In this document: positions 7,957-15,216 of the stretch, in pieces | How the letters are laid out: the number at the start of each line of letters is the position of its first letter | Position numbering within the stretch: position 1 is the first letter of the stretch | Source: Actinomycetes bacterium | GTDB lineage: Bacteria; Actinomycetota; Humimicrobiia; JAHJRV01 | Length of the DNA stretch: 19,033 nt | Direction: 5' to 3' | Assembly (NCBI GenBank): GCA_030640275.1 | Contig: DAOWJR010000019.1 | Coordinates: 1-19,033 of the forward strand | Made by a program: the position numbers and the translations under genes | Notes under the pieces: generated by a model | Told to the model about the DNA's origin: nothing | Seen by the model: only the letters and a program-made list of their open reading frames with translations | Databases searched by the model: none

Positions 7957-9206
7957 TAACACCTGAAAAAGCTTTGCAAATTATCTTAGAAAATATTTCT
8001 ATTTTAAAACCTAAGGATGTTCCTATATCAGATAGTTTAGGTTTGATTATTGCTGAGGATGTTTCTTCTGAAGAAAATATACCACCATTTGACAATTCAG
8101 CAATGGACGGATTTGCTGTTAGGTCAAAAGATACTATAGGTGCATCTCCAAAAAATCCAGTAACTTTATTACTTAGAGGAGAGGCAATAATAGCTGGAAA
8201 TATTCCTAAAGTTAAGCTAAAAGAACAAACAGCAGTTGGAATAATGACAGGCGCTCCCATTCCTTTAGGTGCTGATACAGTTATTCCAGTTGAATTTTGT
8301 AAAAAGTTAGAAGATAGAGTTATTATATATACTCATTACCCTGCGAATATGAATACAAGAAAAGCTGGTGAGGATATAAGGAGAGGTGATAAAGTTTTAG
8401 AAAGAAATACTTTAATATATCCAGCAGACATTGGGGTATTAGCTTCTTTAGGTATGGAGAAAATAAAGGTTTTTTCAAAACCAATTGTTGCAATTCTATG
8501 TACTGGAGATGAATTAGTAGATATTAAAACTCCTTTATCACCAGGAAAGATAAGAAGTTCAAATACTTATTCATTATCAGCTCAGGTAAAAGAAGCGGGA
8601 GCTATACCTTTAGAATATGGAATAATTAAGGATAATATAGAAGAAATAAAAGAAAAAATTATAGATGCTCTGGAGAAAGCAGATTTGGTAATTACATCTG
8701 GAGGAGTTTCTATGGGTGAACACGACCTTGTTAGAAATATTGTTACAGAGATTGGTACTGAACTAAAGTTCTGGAAAATAGCTCAAAGACCAGGTTTGCC
8801 CACGGCGTTCTGGGTTTTTGAAAAAAAACCAATTTTTGGTCTTCCAGGGAATCCTGTTTCTGTTATGGTTTGTTTTGAAAATTACATAAGACCCTCTATT
8901 TTTAAAATGATGAATAAAAAGTTCCAACCTCGACAGATTATAAAAGCAAAGATGGCACACCCGGTTAAAAATAAAAAAGGTCGAGTTCATTATCTAAGAG
9001 TAGTTGTTTATAAGGAAAGAGATGAGTTATGGGTAAAAACAACAGGTGACCAGGGTTCTGGTATATTAAGATCTATGGCAAGAGCAAATGGATTATTAAC
9101 TGTTCCAGCTGAGAAAAATTTTATTGAAAGAGGGGAAGATGTAGAGATTAGAATGCTAAAACCAATTCTTACTACACCAATTCCTATTAGTATTGAAAAT
9201 TTCTAA
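7953..9206 (+). CDS. moeA: Molybdopterin molybdenumtransferase MoeA
   Basis: MoeA inserts molybdate into adenylated molybdopterin to give active molybdenum cofactor. The 417 residues cover the whole family: PPFDNSAMDGFAV (43-55), GEAIIAGNIP (75-84), GIMTGAPIPLGADTVIPVE (95-113), the central MogA-like fold with LCTGDELV (181-188), GKIRSSNTY (197-205), TSGGVSMGEHDLV (247-259) and GLPGNPVSV (295-303), then the C-terminal beta-barrel domain IV. The conserved acidic residues of TGDE and GEHD are in place. The start is GTG 7953, backed by GAGGAGG (7942-7948). It overlaps the mobB stop in a GTGA arrangement, so the two are translationally coupled and belong to one operon. The downstream mog gene extends the pathway after a repeat element. 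Confidence 0.96.
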   Translation: MITPEKALQIILENISILKPKDVPISDSLGLIIAEDVSSEENIPPFDNSAMDGFAVRSKDTIGASPKNPVTLLLRGEAIIAGNIPKVKLKEQTAVGIMTGAPIPLGADTVIPVEFCKKLEDRVIIYTHYPANMNTRKAGEDIRRGDKVLERNTLIYPADIGVLASLGMEKIKVFSKPIVAILCTGDELVDIKTPLSPGKIRSSNTYSLSAQVKEAGAIPLEYGIIKDNIEEIKEKIIDALEKADLVITSGGVSMGEHDLVRNIVTEIGTELKFWKIAQRPGLPTAFWVFEKKPIFGLPGNPVSVMVCFENYIRPSIFKMMNKKFQPRQIIKAKMAHPVKNKKGRVHYLRVVVYKERDELWVKTTGDQGSGILRSMARANGLLTVPAEKNFIERGEDVEIRMLKPILTTPIPISIENF

Positions 9207-9256
9207 ATTTTTAAATAACTTAACTTAAAGCTGAGAAGCCACTTACGAAAGCTCAC

Positions 9257-9324
9257 GGTATAGTTTCTTGACTATTTATCCTCTCCCCTGGTGGGAGAGG
9301 GAGAGGGAAAGGGAGAGGGGGAAG
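9257..9324 (+). repeat. Dispersed composite repeat, copy 2 (supplies mog leader)
   Basis: This copy matches 2964-3031: TATAGTTTCTTGACTATTTATCC, then the same perfect hairpin CCTCTCCC/GGGAGAGG (9280-9287 and 9293-9300) with a five-base loop, then a longer purine run ending GAGAGGGGGAAG. Relative to copy 1 the purine run is expanded by about ten bases, as GAGAGG/GAAAGGG units. Its last purines sit directly before the mog start codon. No T tract follows the hairpin. Confidence 0.82.
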
Positions 9325-9328
9325 TTTG
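9312..9328 (+). promoter_or_regulatory. Ribosome binding site of mog, contributed by the repeat
   Basis: GGAGAGGGGGAAG at 9312-9324 is the 3' end of the dispersed repeat and the only Shine-Dalgarno-like stretch before TTG 9326. Its GGAG and GAGG cores lie 7 to 11 bases before the start codon. A stable hairpin ends only 12 bases further upstream, so it could affect ribosome access. The role is inferred from position. Confidence 0.6.
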
Positions 9329-9838
9329 AGAAAGGTTAGATTTTCTATTTTAACTGTAAGTGATAAAGGATATAGAGGTGAAAGAGAAGATACCAGTGCG
9401 AATGTTATAAAAACCAAGATAGAAAAGCTTGGTTATAAGTTAATTGATTATAAGATTGTTCCTGATGAAAAGAGTATGATAAAAGATGCTCTTACTGATT
9501 TTTGCGATATAAAGAAAGTCGATCTAATTTTTACTACTGGTGGAACCGGGTTTTCACCAAGAGATTTAACCCCGGAAGCTACAAAAGAAATAGTAGAAAA
9601 AGAAGTTCCCGGAGTATCTGAAATAATAAGATCGGAAGGTTATAAAATTACACCTCATTCAATACTTTCCCGAGGATATAGTGGTATTCGGGGTGATACT
9701 TTAATAATTAATTTACCGGGAAGTCCAAAAGCTGTTGAAGAATCATTGGAAGTAATTATTCCAATATTAGATCATGGTATTGAGGTGTTGAGGGGGGAAG
9801 CTTATGAATGCGCAACAAAACAGAAAAATACCTCTTAA
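9326..9838 (+). CDS. mog: Molybdopterin adenylyltransferase (MogA/MoaB family)
   Basis: Activates molybdopterin by adenylation before MoeA inserts molybdenum. The 170 residues have the MoCF fold: SILTVSDKGYRGEREDTS (7-24), DLIFTTGGTGFSPRDLTPEAT (66-86, with the catalytic TGGTG loop and following Asp), a conserved HSILSRGYSGIRGDTLIINLPGSPKAV region (111-137) and a short C-terminal helix. The family splits into MogA and MoaB; the two are hard to separate by eye. The start is TTG 9326, chosen because it places the first strand near the N-terminus as in relatives and because the purine-rich end of a repeat precedes it. Together with mobB and moeA it forms a molybdenum cofactor group, separated from moeA by about 120 bases. 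Confidence 0.93.
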   Translation: MRKVRFSILTVSDKGYRGEREDTSANVIKTKIEKLGYKLIDYKIVPDEKSMIKDALTDFCDIKKVDLIFTTGGTGFSPRDLTPEATKEIVEKEVPGVSEIIRSEGYKITPHSILSRGYSGIRGDTLIINLPGSPKAVEESLEVIIPILDHGIEVLRGEAYECATKQKNTS

Positions 9839-9874
9839 AAATAGAGACTCTGACAAAAGTATATGTTGACAATG

Positions 9875-9924
9875 TGTCATTGCGAAGGACAAAGTCCTGA
9901 AGCAATCTCATTAAAAAATAAATT
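9875..9924 (+). repeat. TGTCATTGCGA dispersed repeat, copy 1
   Basis: TGTCATTGCGAAGGAC, then AAAGTCCTGAAGCAATCTC, then the AT-rich tail ending TAAATT. The head can fold: ATTGC pairs with GCAAT and GGAC with GTCC around an AAA loop, with an internal loop between. The outer arms and 3' tail match the copy at 17160-17210. I know sequences of the TGTCATTGCGA...GAAGCAATCTC type as abundant intergenic repeats in several uncultured and anaerobic bacterial genomes; their function is not established. It occupies the mog-topA gap. Confidence 0.82.
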
Positions 9925-9944
9925 TATTTTAGAATTTAAATTAT

Positions 9945-12266
9945 ATGAAACTAATAATTTGTGAGAAAAATCAATCAGCAAAAAGAATCTCAGAAATACT
10001 CTCAAGAAAAAAAGCTAAGAGAGAAAGTTACTATAAAAATGTCTATTATAGCTTTAAGTGGGATGATGAGAATGTTTTAGTAATGGGATTAAGAGGGCAC
10101 ATTCTAACATTAGAATTTCCTCCCGAATATGAGAACTGGCAGAAGGTTGAGCCTTTTAATTTGATTAGTGCCGAAACCATGAAGGTTCCAAAATCTAAAT
10201 CTTTGATTAAACTTATTAAGGAGAAAGCTAAAAAGGCCAGTGAAGTGATTATTGCAACTGATTTTGATAGAGAGGGTGAGTTAATCGGATTTGATGTTAT
10301 TTCTCTAATAAAAAAAGTGAATTCAGAAGTTAGAATAAAAAGGGCAAGATTTTCAACATTAACTTCAGATGATATTAATGAAGCATTTTCTAATTTGGAA
10401 GAACCACATTTTTCTCTGGCAATGGCAGGAGAGACAAGACAGGAAATTGACTTATACTGGGGGGCTATCTTAACTCGCTTTATATCGCTTGCCTCAAGAA
10501 GACTCTGGGAGAATTATTTGTCAGCGGGAAGAGTACAGAGTCCAACGCTTGCTATTTTGGCAGAAAGGGAGAAAAAAATTACTGAATTTAAAACCACCCC
10601 TTATTGGCAGATCAGATGTGAAATTTCAAAGGATAAGCAAAACTTCTTCGCTTTTCACAAAAAGAGGAAGTTTAATAACAGAGAAGAAGCAGAGAAAATA
10701 CTTAATAAACTATCAGAAAGGGGCATAGTTAAATCAGTTAATCAGGTGAAGAGAGTTAAAAAACCACCATCTCCTTTTAATACGACCTCATTTCTTCAGG
10801 AAGCAGCTAAAATTGGTTTTTCTCCAACTAAAGCTATGAATGTAGCTGAGAACTTATATATGGGTGGTTATATAAGTTATCCAAGAGTTGATAATACTGT
10901 ATATCCATCCTCTCTAAATTTGAGGAAAGTTTTGCAAAGACTTAAGAAATTTAAAAAGATATCTGATTTAGCTGAAGAATTACTAATTAAAAAAAAGCTT
11001 ATATCAACCAAAGGCAGTAAGATTTCTTCTGACCATCCACCTATTTATCCAACTCGTGTACCCGATAAGAAGGTTATAAGTTCCGATCAGATGAGAATAT
11101 TTGAGCTTGTATCTCGAAGATTTATGTCAACTCTTGCCAGAAAGGCTATTATTCTAAGTGTTAGTGTAAAAATTGAGATTTCAAAAGAAATATTTTTAGC
11201 AAATGGACTACAAATTGTAGATGAAGGATGGATGAAATTTTACCCATATATAAAAACAAAGGAGATATATCTACCACCACTGAAAGAAGGAGATGAACTG
11301 AATGTTTTGAATTCTGAAATTTTAGATAAAGAGACTAAACCCCCAGCAAGATATACTCAGAGTAAACTGATAAATAAAATGGAAAAATTAAATTTAGGTA
11401 CAAAATCGACAAGACATACAATAATTCAAAATCTCTATAATAGAGGTTATATTTATAACAATCCAATAATTACCACAAAAACTGGAATAGTGGTTGCTGA
11501 TGTTTTGAAAAATCACGCTGAAAAAATATCCTCATCAGAGATGACCTCTGACCTGGAAAATGATATGGATAAAATAGCCTCTGGTAAAGAAAACAAGGAA
11601 AAGGTTGTAAAAAAATCAAAACAATTATTAAATGATATATTAATACAACTATCTGATTCAAAAAATGAGATTGGTGAAAAGATAAGAACAGGTGTTTATG
11701 AGGATAAGAGGATCGCGGAGTGTCCAAAGTGTGGCAAAGATTTAATAATAATAAAAAGTAGGAAAACAAAAAAAAGGTTCGTTGGTTGTTCAAATTATCC
11801 AGATTGTTCTCAAGCTTATCCAATTCCCCAGAAAGGTAGAATATTTCCTACAGGAGAGATTTGTAAGTATTGCAATACAGCTGTAATTAAGATAGTAGTA
11901 AAAGGAAGAAAGCCCTGGAACCTATGTCTAAATCCAGATTGCCCATCAAAAAAAGACAAGAGTAGTAAAAAATATCCAGAACAGAAATTAAAAGGCAAAA
12001 TAAAAAAGAAACTGGAAACTTTTGGAAAATGTCCAAATTGTAAAAATGACCTGGTATTAAGAATAGCTAGAAAGTCTAAAAAAATATTCTTAGGTTGTTC
12101 AAATTATCCAAAATGTAAGACAACATTTTCAATACCACAATCTGGGGAGATAAAACCCAATGAAAAGTTATGTGATGTGTGTGGATTTCCTCAGATTGAG
12201 ATCATATCAGAAGATAAAACATCAAAGATTTTGTGTATAAACAGATCATGTTCTACAAATAAATAG
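9945..12266 (+). CDS. topA: DNA topoisomerase I, archaeal-type, with four C-terminal zinc ribbons
   Basis: A type IA topoisomerase that relaxes negatively supercoiled DNA by single-strand passage. The TOPRIM domain has Glu7 in CEK and the metal triad Asp106/Asp108/Glu110 in ATDFDREGELIG. MGLRGHILTLEFPPEYENW (47-65), RARFSTLT, AGETRQEIDL, AGRVQSPTLAIL and the catalytic tyrosine Tyr312 in GYISYPRVDNTVYP follow. These segments resemble archaeal topoisomerase I; the usual bacterial enzyme has YMRTDS at the active site. From residue 593 the C-terminus carries four CxxC...C(x)nC zinc ribbons arranged as two similar double-ribbon modules (about 593-670 and 690-771). Length is 773. No Shine-Dalgarno sequence is visible before ATG 9945, but the start fits the TOPRIM strand KLIICEK. 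No other topA is in the window. Confidence 0.93.
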   Translation: MKLIICEKNQSAKRISEILSRKKAKRESYYKNVYYSFKWDDENVLVMGLRGHILTLEFPPEYENWQKVEPFNLISAETMKVPKSKSLIKLIKEKAKKASEVIIATDFDREGELIGFDVISLIKKVNSEVRIKRARFSTLTSDDINEAFSNLEEPHFSLAMAGETRQEIDLYWGAILTRFISLASRRLWENYLSAGRVQSPTLAILAEREKKITEFKTTPYWQIRCEISKDKQNFFAFHKKRKFNNREEAEKILNKLSERGIVKSVNQVKRVKKPPSPFNTTSFLQEAAKIGFSPTKAMNVAENLYMGGYISYPRVDNTVYPSSLNLRKVLQRLKKFKKISDLAEELLIKKKLISTKGSKISSDHPPIYPTRVPDKKVISSDQMRIFELVSRRFMSTLARKAIILSVSVKIEISKEIFLANGLQIVDEGWMKFYPYIKTKEIYLPPLKEGDELNVLNSEILDKETKPPARYTQSKLINKMEKLNLGTKSTRHTIIQNLYNRGYIYNNPIITTKTGIVVADVLKNHAEKISSSEMTSDLENDMDKIASGKENKEKVVKKSKQLLNDILIQLSDSKNEIGEKIRTGVYEDKRIAECPKCGKDLIIIKSRKTKKRFVGCSNYPDCSQAYPIPQKGRIFPTGEICKYCNTAVIKIVVKGRKPWNLCLNPDCPSKKDKSSKKYPEQKLKGKIKKKLETFGKCPNCKNDLVLRIARKSKKIFLGCSNYPKCKTTFSIPQSGEIKPNEKLCDVCGFPQIEIISEDKTSKILCINRSCSTNK

Positions 12267-12307
12267 AATTTTTATGGTATATAATTTTTAATAAGGAGGC
12301 AAAGAAT

Positions 12308-13429
12308 ATGGAACTAAATAAGATTGGAGAATTAATCACGTCAAATAGAATATTATTGGGACCTGGACCGAGCAATTATGACCCTCGTGTAATGAAGGCA
12401 ATGACATCTCCTTTGATTAGTCATTTAGATCCAGAAATTTATCCCATACTTGATGAGACTGTAGAGTTATTAAAATATTTATTTAAGACAAAGAATGAGG
12501 TAACCCTACCTATGTCAGGGACGGGAACAGCTGGAGGAGAGACTGCATTTACTAATGTAATTGAAGAGGATGATAAGGCAATAGTATGTTTAAACGGATT
12601 CTTTTCAGAGAGGAATATAGAGATGATAGAAAGATGTGGAGGAGAGGTGATAAGAATTGATGCAGAGTGGGGCAAACCAATAGATATTGAAGAGATAGAG
12701 AGAACTCTAAAAGCAAATCCAGATGCGAAAATTTTATCAATGACTCATGGAGAAACCTCAACTGGTGTTTTAACTCCACTTGAGGAAGTAGGGAAATTTT
12801 GTAGTCAAACTCCAACTCTATTTGTAGTAGATGCTGTGCCAACATTGGGAGGAATGGATGTTGATGTGGATGGTTGGAATATAGATATATGTTATAGTGG
12901 AACCCAAAAATGTTTAAGTGCTCCACCAGCAATGGCTCCCATTACTTTTAATCAGAAAGCAATAGATGTAATAAAGAATAGAAAAACTAAAATACAAACT
13001 CTATATCTCGATGCGATTGAATTGATGAGACATTGGGGCAAAGAAAGAAAATATCACCATACACTTCCAATTGTTATGATCTATGCTCTAAGGGAAGCAT
13101 TGAGAATAATTTATGAAGAAGGGCTTGAGGAAAGATTTAAAAGACATGAAGAAGTAAGTCAACTTCTTAAGAACCATCTAATTGAGATGGGATTCAAACT
13201 ATTTGCTCAGGAAGGTTATAGACTTCCAATGCTAACATCGGCTGAAATTCCTGAGGGATTCAACGAAAAGGTAATAAGAACTAAATTACTTAATGAATAT
13301 AATATAGAAATTGGTGGAGGTTTTGGTAAATTAGCAGGAAAGTTGCTAAGGGTAGGGTTAATGGGCTATTCATGTTCTAAACGAAATGTTTACTATCTGA
13401 TATCTGCCCTTAAAGAGATAATGTCTTAA
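12308..13429 (+). CDS. Class V PLP aminotransferase (alanine/serine-glyoxylate or serine-pyruvate type)
   Basis: A PLP-dependent transaminase that most likely moves the amino group between alanine or serine and glyoxylate or pyruvate. The 373 residues match the AGXT family: LGPGPSNYDPRV (17-28), MSGTGTAGGE (69-78) for the PLP phosphate, HGETSTGV (148-155), VVDAVPTLGG (173-182, with the Asp that contacts the pyridine nitrogen) and SGTQKCLSAPP (197-207) with Lys201 as the Schiff-base lysine. YHHTLPIVMIYALREAL and a C-terminal domain with RLPMLTS and LRVGLMG complete it. The start ATG 12308 has AAGGAGG (12293-12299) 8 bases upstream. TATAAT at 12280-12285 could be a -10 box but no good -35 accompanies it. 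The following 2-hydroxyacid dehydrogenase supports a serine-hydroxypyruvate-glycerate or glyoxylate-glycine route. Exact amino donor unknown. Confidence 0.9.
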   Translation: MELNKIGELITSNRILLGPGPSNYDPRVMKAMTSPLISHLDPEIYPILDETVELLKYLFKTKNEVTLPMSGTGTAGGETAFTNVIEEDDKAIVCLNGFFSERNIEMIERCGGEVIRIDAEWGKPIDIEEIERTLKANPDAKILSMTHGETSTGVLTPLEEVGKFCSQTPTLFVVDAVPTLGGMDVDVDGWNIDICYSGTQKCLSAPPAMAPITFNQKAIDVIKNRKTKIQTLYLDAIELMRHWGKERKYHHTLPIVMIYALREALRIIYEEGLEERFKRHEEVSQLLKNHLIEMGFKLFAQEGYRLPMLTSAEIPEGFNEKVIRTKLLNEYNIEIGGGFGKLAGKLLRVGLMGYSCSKRNVYYLISALKEIMS

Positions 13430-13484
13430 AATTGCATTTAACTTCAGAAATATAATACAAAGCATTAATTAGAAAGGAGTTTGT

Positions 13485-14459
13485 ATGAAGCCAAAGGTTT
13501 TTGTTACCAGAAAATTACCGGAGAAGGCTCTTGAAATGATTAAAGCAGAATGTGATATGGAGATAAATCCTCATGATAGAATATTAACTAAAAAAGAATT
13601 AATCAGTGGTGTAAGTGACAAAGATGGTCTACTCTGCCTTCTAACAGATGAAATAGATGAAGAAATTATTGATAGTGGAAGGAAGTTAAGAATAATTGCA
13701 AATTATGCTGTTGGTTATAACAATATAGATGTTAGCGCAGCAACTAAAAGAAAAATTCCAGTAACAAATACTCCTGGAGTTTTGACAGATACAACTGCAG
13801 ATATGGCATGGGCTCTAATTTTTACTATTGCAAGAAGAGTTGTTGAAGCTGATAAATTTACAAAAGAGGGTATGTATAAAGGTTGGGGACCAATGATGTT
13901 TTTGGGTGGAGATATCTACGAGAAGACTCTCGGAGTAGTTGGTCTTGGAAGAATAGGAAGAGCAGTAGTAAAGAGAGCTAAAGGGTTTGATATGAGACTT
14001 TTATATTTTGATGCTTTTAGAGCAGATGAGAAAGTTGAGAAAGAACTTGAAATTGAATATGTTAGTTTAGAAAAGCTCCTGAAAGAGTCAGATTTTGTCT
14101 CAATTCATGTCCCCTTGCTCCCTTCGACTCACCATTTAATAGGTGAAAAAGAACTTTTAACGATGAAAAAAACAGCATATCTAATAAATAATTCCAGGGG
14201 TCCCGTGATCGATGAAGAAGCGTTAGTAAAAGCATTAAGGGATAAGGAAATAGCAGGAGCAGCATTGGATGTTTTTGAAAATGAACCAGAACTCTCTCCC
14301 GGTTTAGCTGATTTAAAGAACGTGGTAATTACTCCACACATTTCAAGTGCATCTATTGAGACAAGAACTAAAATGGCAGTAATGGCTGCTGAAAATTTAT
14401 TAGCTGGATTAAAAGGTATTAGACCCCCAAATATTGTTAATCCAGAGGTTTTAGAATAA
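13485..14459 (+). CDS. D-2-hydroxyacid dehydrogenase (glyoxylate/hydroxypyruvate reductase-like)
   Basis: Reduces glyoxylate to glycolate and/or hydroxypyruvate to D-glycerate. The 324 residues show the two-domain D-isomer dehydrogenase layout: N-terminal catalytic segment ending YAVGYNNIDV (74-83), TPGVLTDTTADMAWAL (96-111), dinucleotide fold GLGRIG (153-158), Asp176 at the end of the second strand (favouring NADH over NADPH), and catalytic residues Arg238 (NNSRGPVID), Glu267 (FENEP) and His285 (TPHISS). There is no C-terminal ACT or other regulatory domain, which argues against a typical long SerA. The start ATG 13485 has AAAGGAG at 13473-13479 with a 5-base spacer. TATAAT at 13451-13456 may be a -10 box of its own promoter. 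The upstream aminotransferase can supply its keto-acid substrate. Confidence 0.91.
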   Translation: MKPKVFVTRKLPEKALEMIKAECDMEINPHDRILTKKELISGVSDKDGLLCLLTDEIDEEIIDSGRKLRIIANYAVGYNNIDVSAATKRKIPVTNTPGVLTDTTADMAWALIFTIARRVVEADKFTKEGMYKGWGPMMFLGGDIYEKTLGVVGLGRIGRAVVKRAKGFDMRLLYFDAFRADEKVEKELEIEYVSLEKLLKESDFVSIHVPLLPSTHHLIGEKELLTMKKTAYLINNSRGPVIDEEALVKALRDKEIAGAALDVFENEPELSPGLADLKNVVITPHISSASIETRTKMAVMAAENLLAGLKGIRPPNIVNPEVLE

Positions 14460-14471
14460 TAAGAAAAAAAT

Positions 14472-15128
14472 ATGAGAGGGATATTTATCACATTAGAAGG
14501 AATAGATGGATCAGGAAAAGATACTCAGGCTAAGATGTTAGCAAAGTATTTAGAAGAAAAAGGATACTCAGTTCTTATAACCAGAGAACCTGGAGGAACT
14601 TTAGTTGGTGAAAAGATTAGAGAGATACTTCTTGACCCCGAGATCGAGAAAGTTGACTTAAGAGCTGAGGTATTATTATTTGCAGCAAGTAGAGCTCAGA
14701 TAGTTTCAAATGTTATAAAACCTGCATTAAAAGAAGGGAAAATTGTAATTAGCAATAGATATGTCGATTCTTCATATACATATCAAGGGATAGCTCGAGA
14801 AATGGGTTTAGATTGGGTAATAGCAGTTAATGAATGGGCTACAAGAGAACTCCTTCCCGATATAACATTTTTTCTTGATATCCCCGAAGAAGTGGGACTG
14901 GAAAGGGTTGATAGATCAAGAAATATTAGAGATAAAATAGAAAAAAATGGTGAAATTTTTCAGAGAAAGGTTAGAGAAGGCTACTATAAATTAGCGAAGA
15001 TGTTCCCTGAAAGATATAGAATAATAGACTCAAAAAGAAATGAACTTCTTATCCACGAGGATATTAGAAAAGAAGTTGATAAATTTATTAAAAAAAATAG
15101 TAAATTCTCATTAAAGAAGAAGAATTAA
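14472..15128 (+). CDS. tmk: Thymidylate kinase, with altered P-loop and DRY motifs
   Basis: Phosphorylates dTMP to dTDP for DNA synthesis. The 218-residue protein has FITLEGIDGSGKDTQ at its start (P-loop residues 10-18), TREPGGTLVGEKIREILL (37-54), LLFAASRAQ (68-76), SNRYVDSSYTYQG (94-106), FFLDIPEEVGLERV, and a LID segment with RSRNIRDKIE followed by FQRKVREGYYKLA. Overall identity is plain. Two motif residues differ from the family norm: Asp17 replaces the Ser/Thr after the P-loop lysine, and Asn95 replaces the Asp of DR(Y/H). Everything else needed for dTMP binding appears present. It starts 12 bases after the hydroxyacid dehydrogenase stop, with only a weak purine run as ribosome binding site. 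The pairing with holB and ricT downstream is a common bacterial arrangement. Confidence 0.95.
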   Translation: MRGIFITLEGIDGSGKDTQAKMLAKYLEEKGYSVLITREPGGTLVGEKIREILLDPEIEKVDLRAEVLLFAASRAQIVSNVIKPALKEGKIVISNRYVDSSYTYQGIAREMGLDWVIAVNEWATRELLPDITFFLDIPEEVGLERVDRSRNIRDKIEKNGEIFQRKVREGYYKLAKMFPERYRIIDSKRNELLIHEDIRKEVDKFIKKNSKFSLKKKN

Positions 15129-15129
15129 A

Positions 15130-15183
15130 AGATTTGGGCATAGTTTCTTGACTAAAATGTCTTCGAAACCATGCCACAAATCT
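15130..15183 (+). repeat. Long palindromic dispersed repeat, complete copy
   Basis: The left arm AGATTTGGGCATAGTTTC (15130-15147) is the near-perfect reverse complement of GAAACCATGCCACAAATCT (15165-15183), with one G.T pair and one bulged A. A short centre contains TTGAC and GTCTT. Half-copies occur at 2964 (left), 3950 (right) and 9257 (left, shortened). It starts right after the tmk stop. It resembles a REP/MITE-type non-autonomous element; no transposase is present in the window. Confidence 0.8.
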
Positions 15184-15216
15184 CAAAAAAATAAAAATAT
15201 TAAATTCTGTTTAAAG

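Noticed and set aside
9866..9871. Perfect TTGACA as a -35 box for topA
   Set aside because: No acceptable -10 box occurs 16-18 bases downstream; that region is the conserved hairpin of the TGTCATTGCGA repeat.
10489..10728. Short + strand frame inside the topoisomerase gene
   Set aside because: It lies wholly within a confidently assigned gene in another frame and has no independent support.
14129..14491. Antisense open frame within the hydroxyacid dehydrogenase gene
   Set aside because: It is a shadow of a well-conserved gene on the + strand, with no ribosome binding site and no recognisable protein family. Other long antisense frames (for example 230-595, 7769-8260, 12552-12932) were dismissed for the same reason.
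15148..15153. TTGACT in the palindrome as a -35 box for holB
   Set aside because: No -10 box lies at the proper distance, and the hexamer is part of the repeated sequence also found at 9268.
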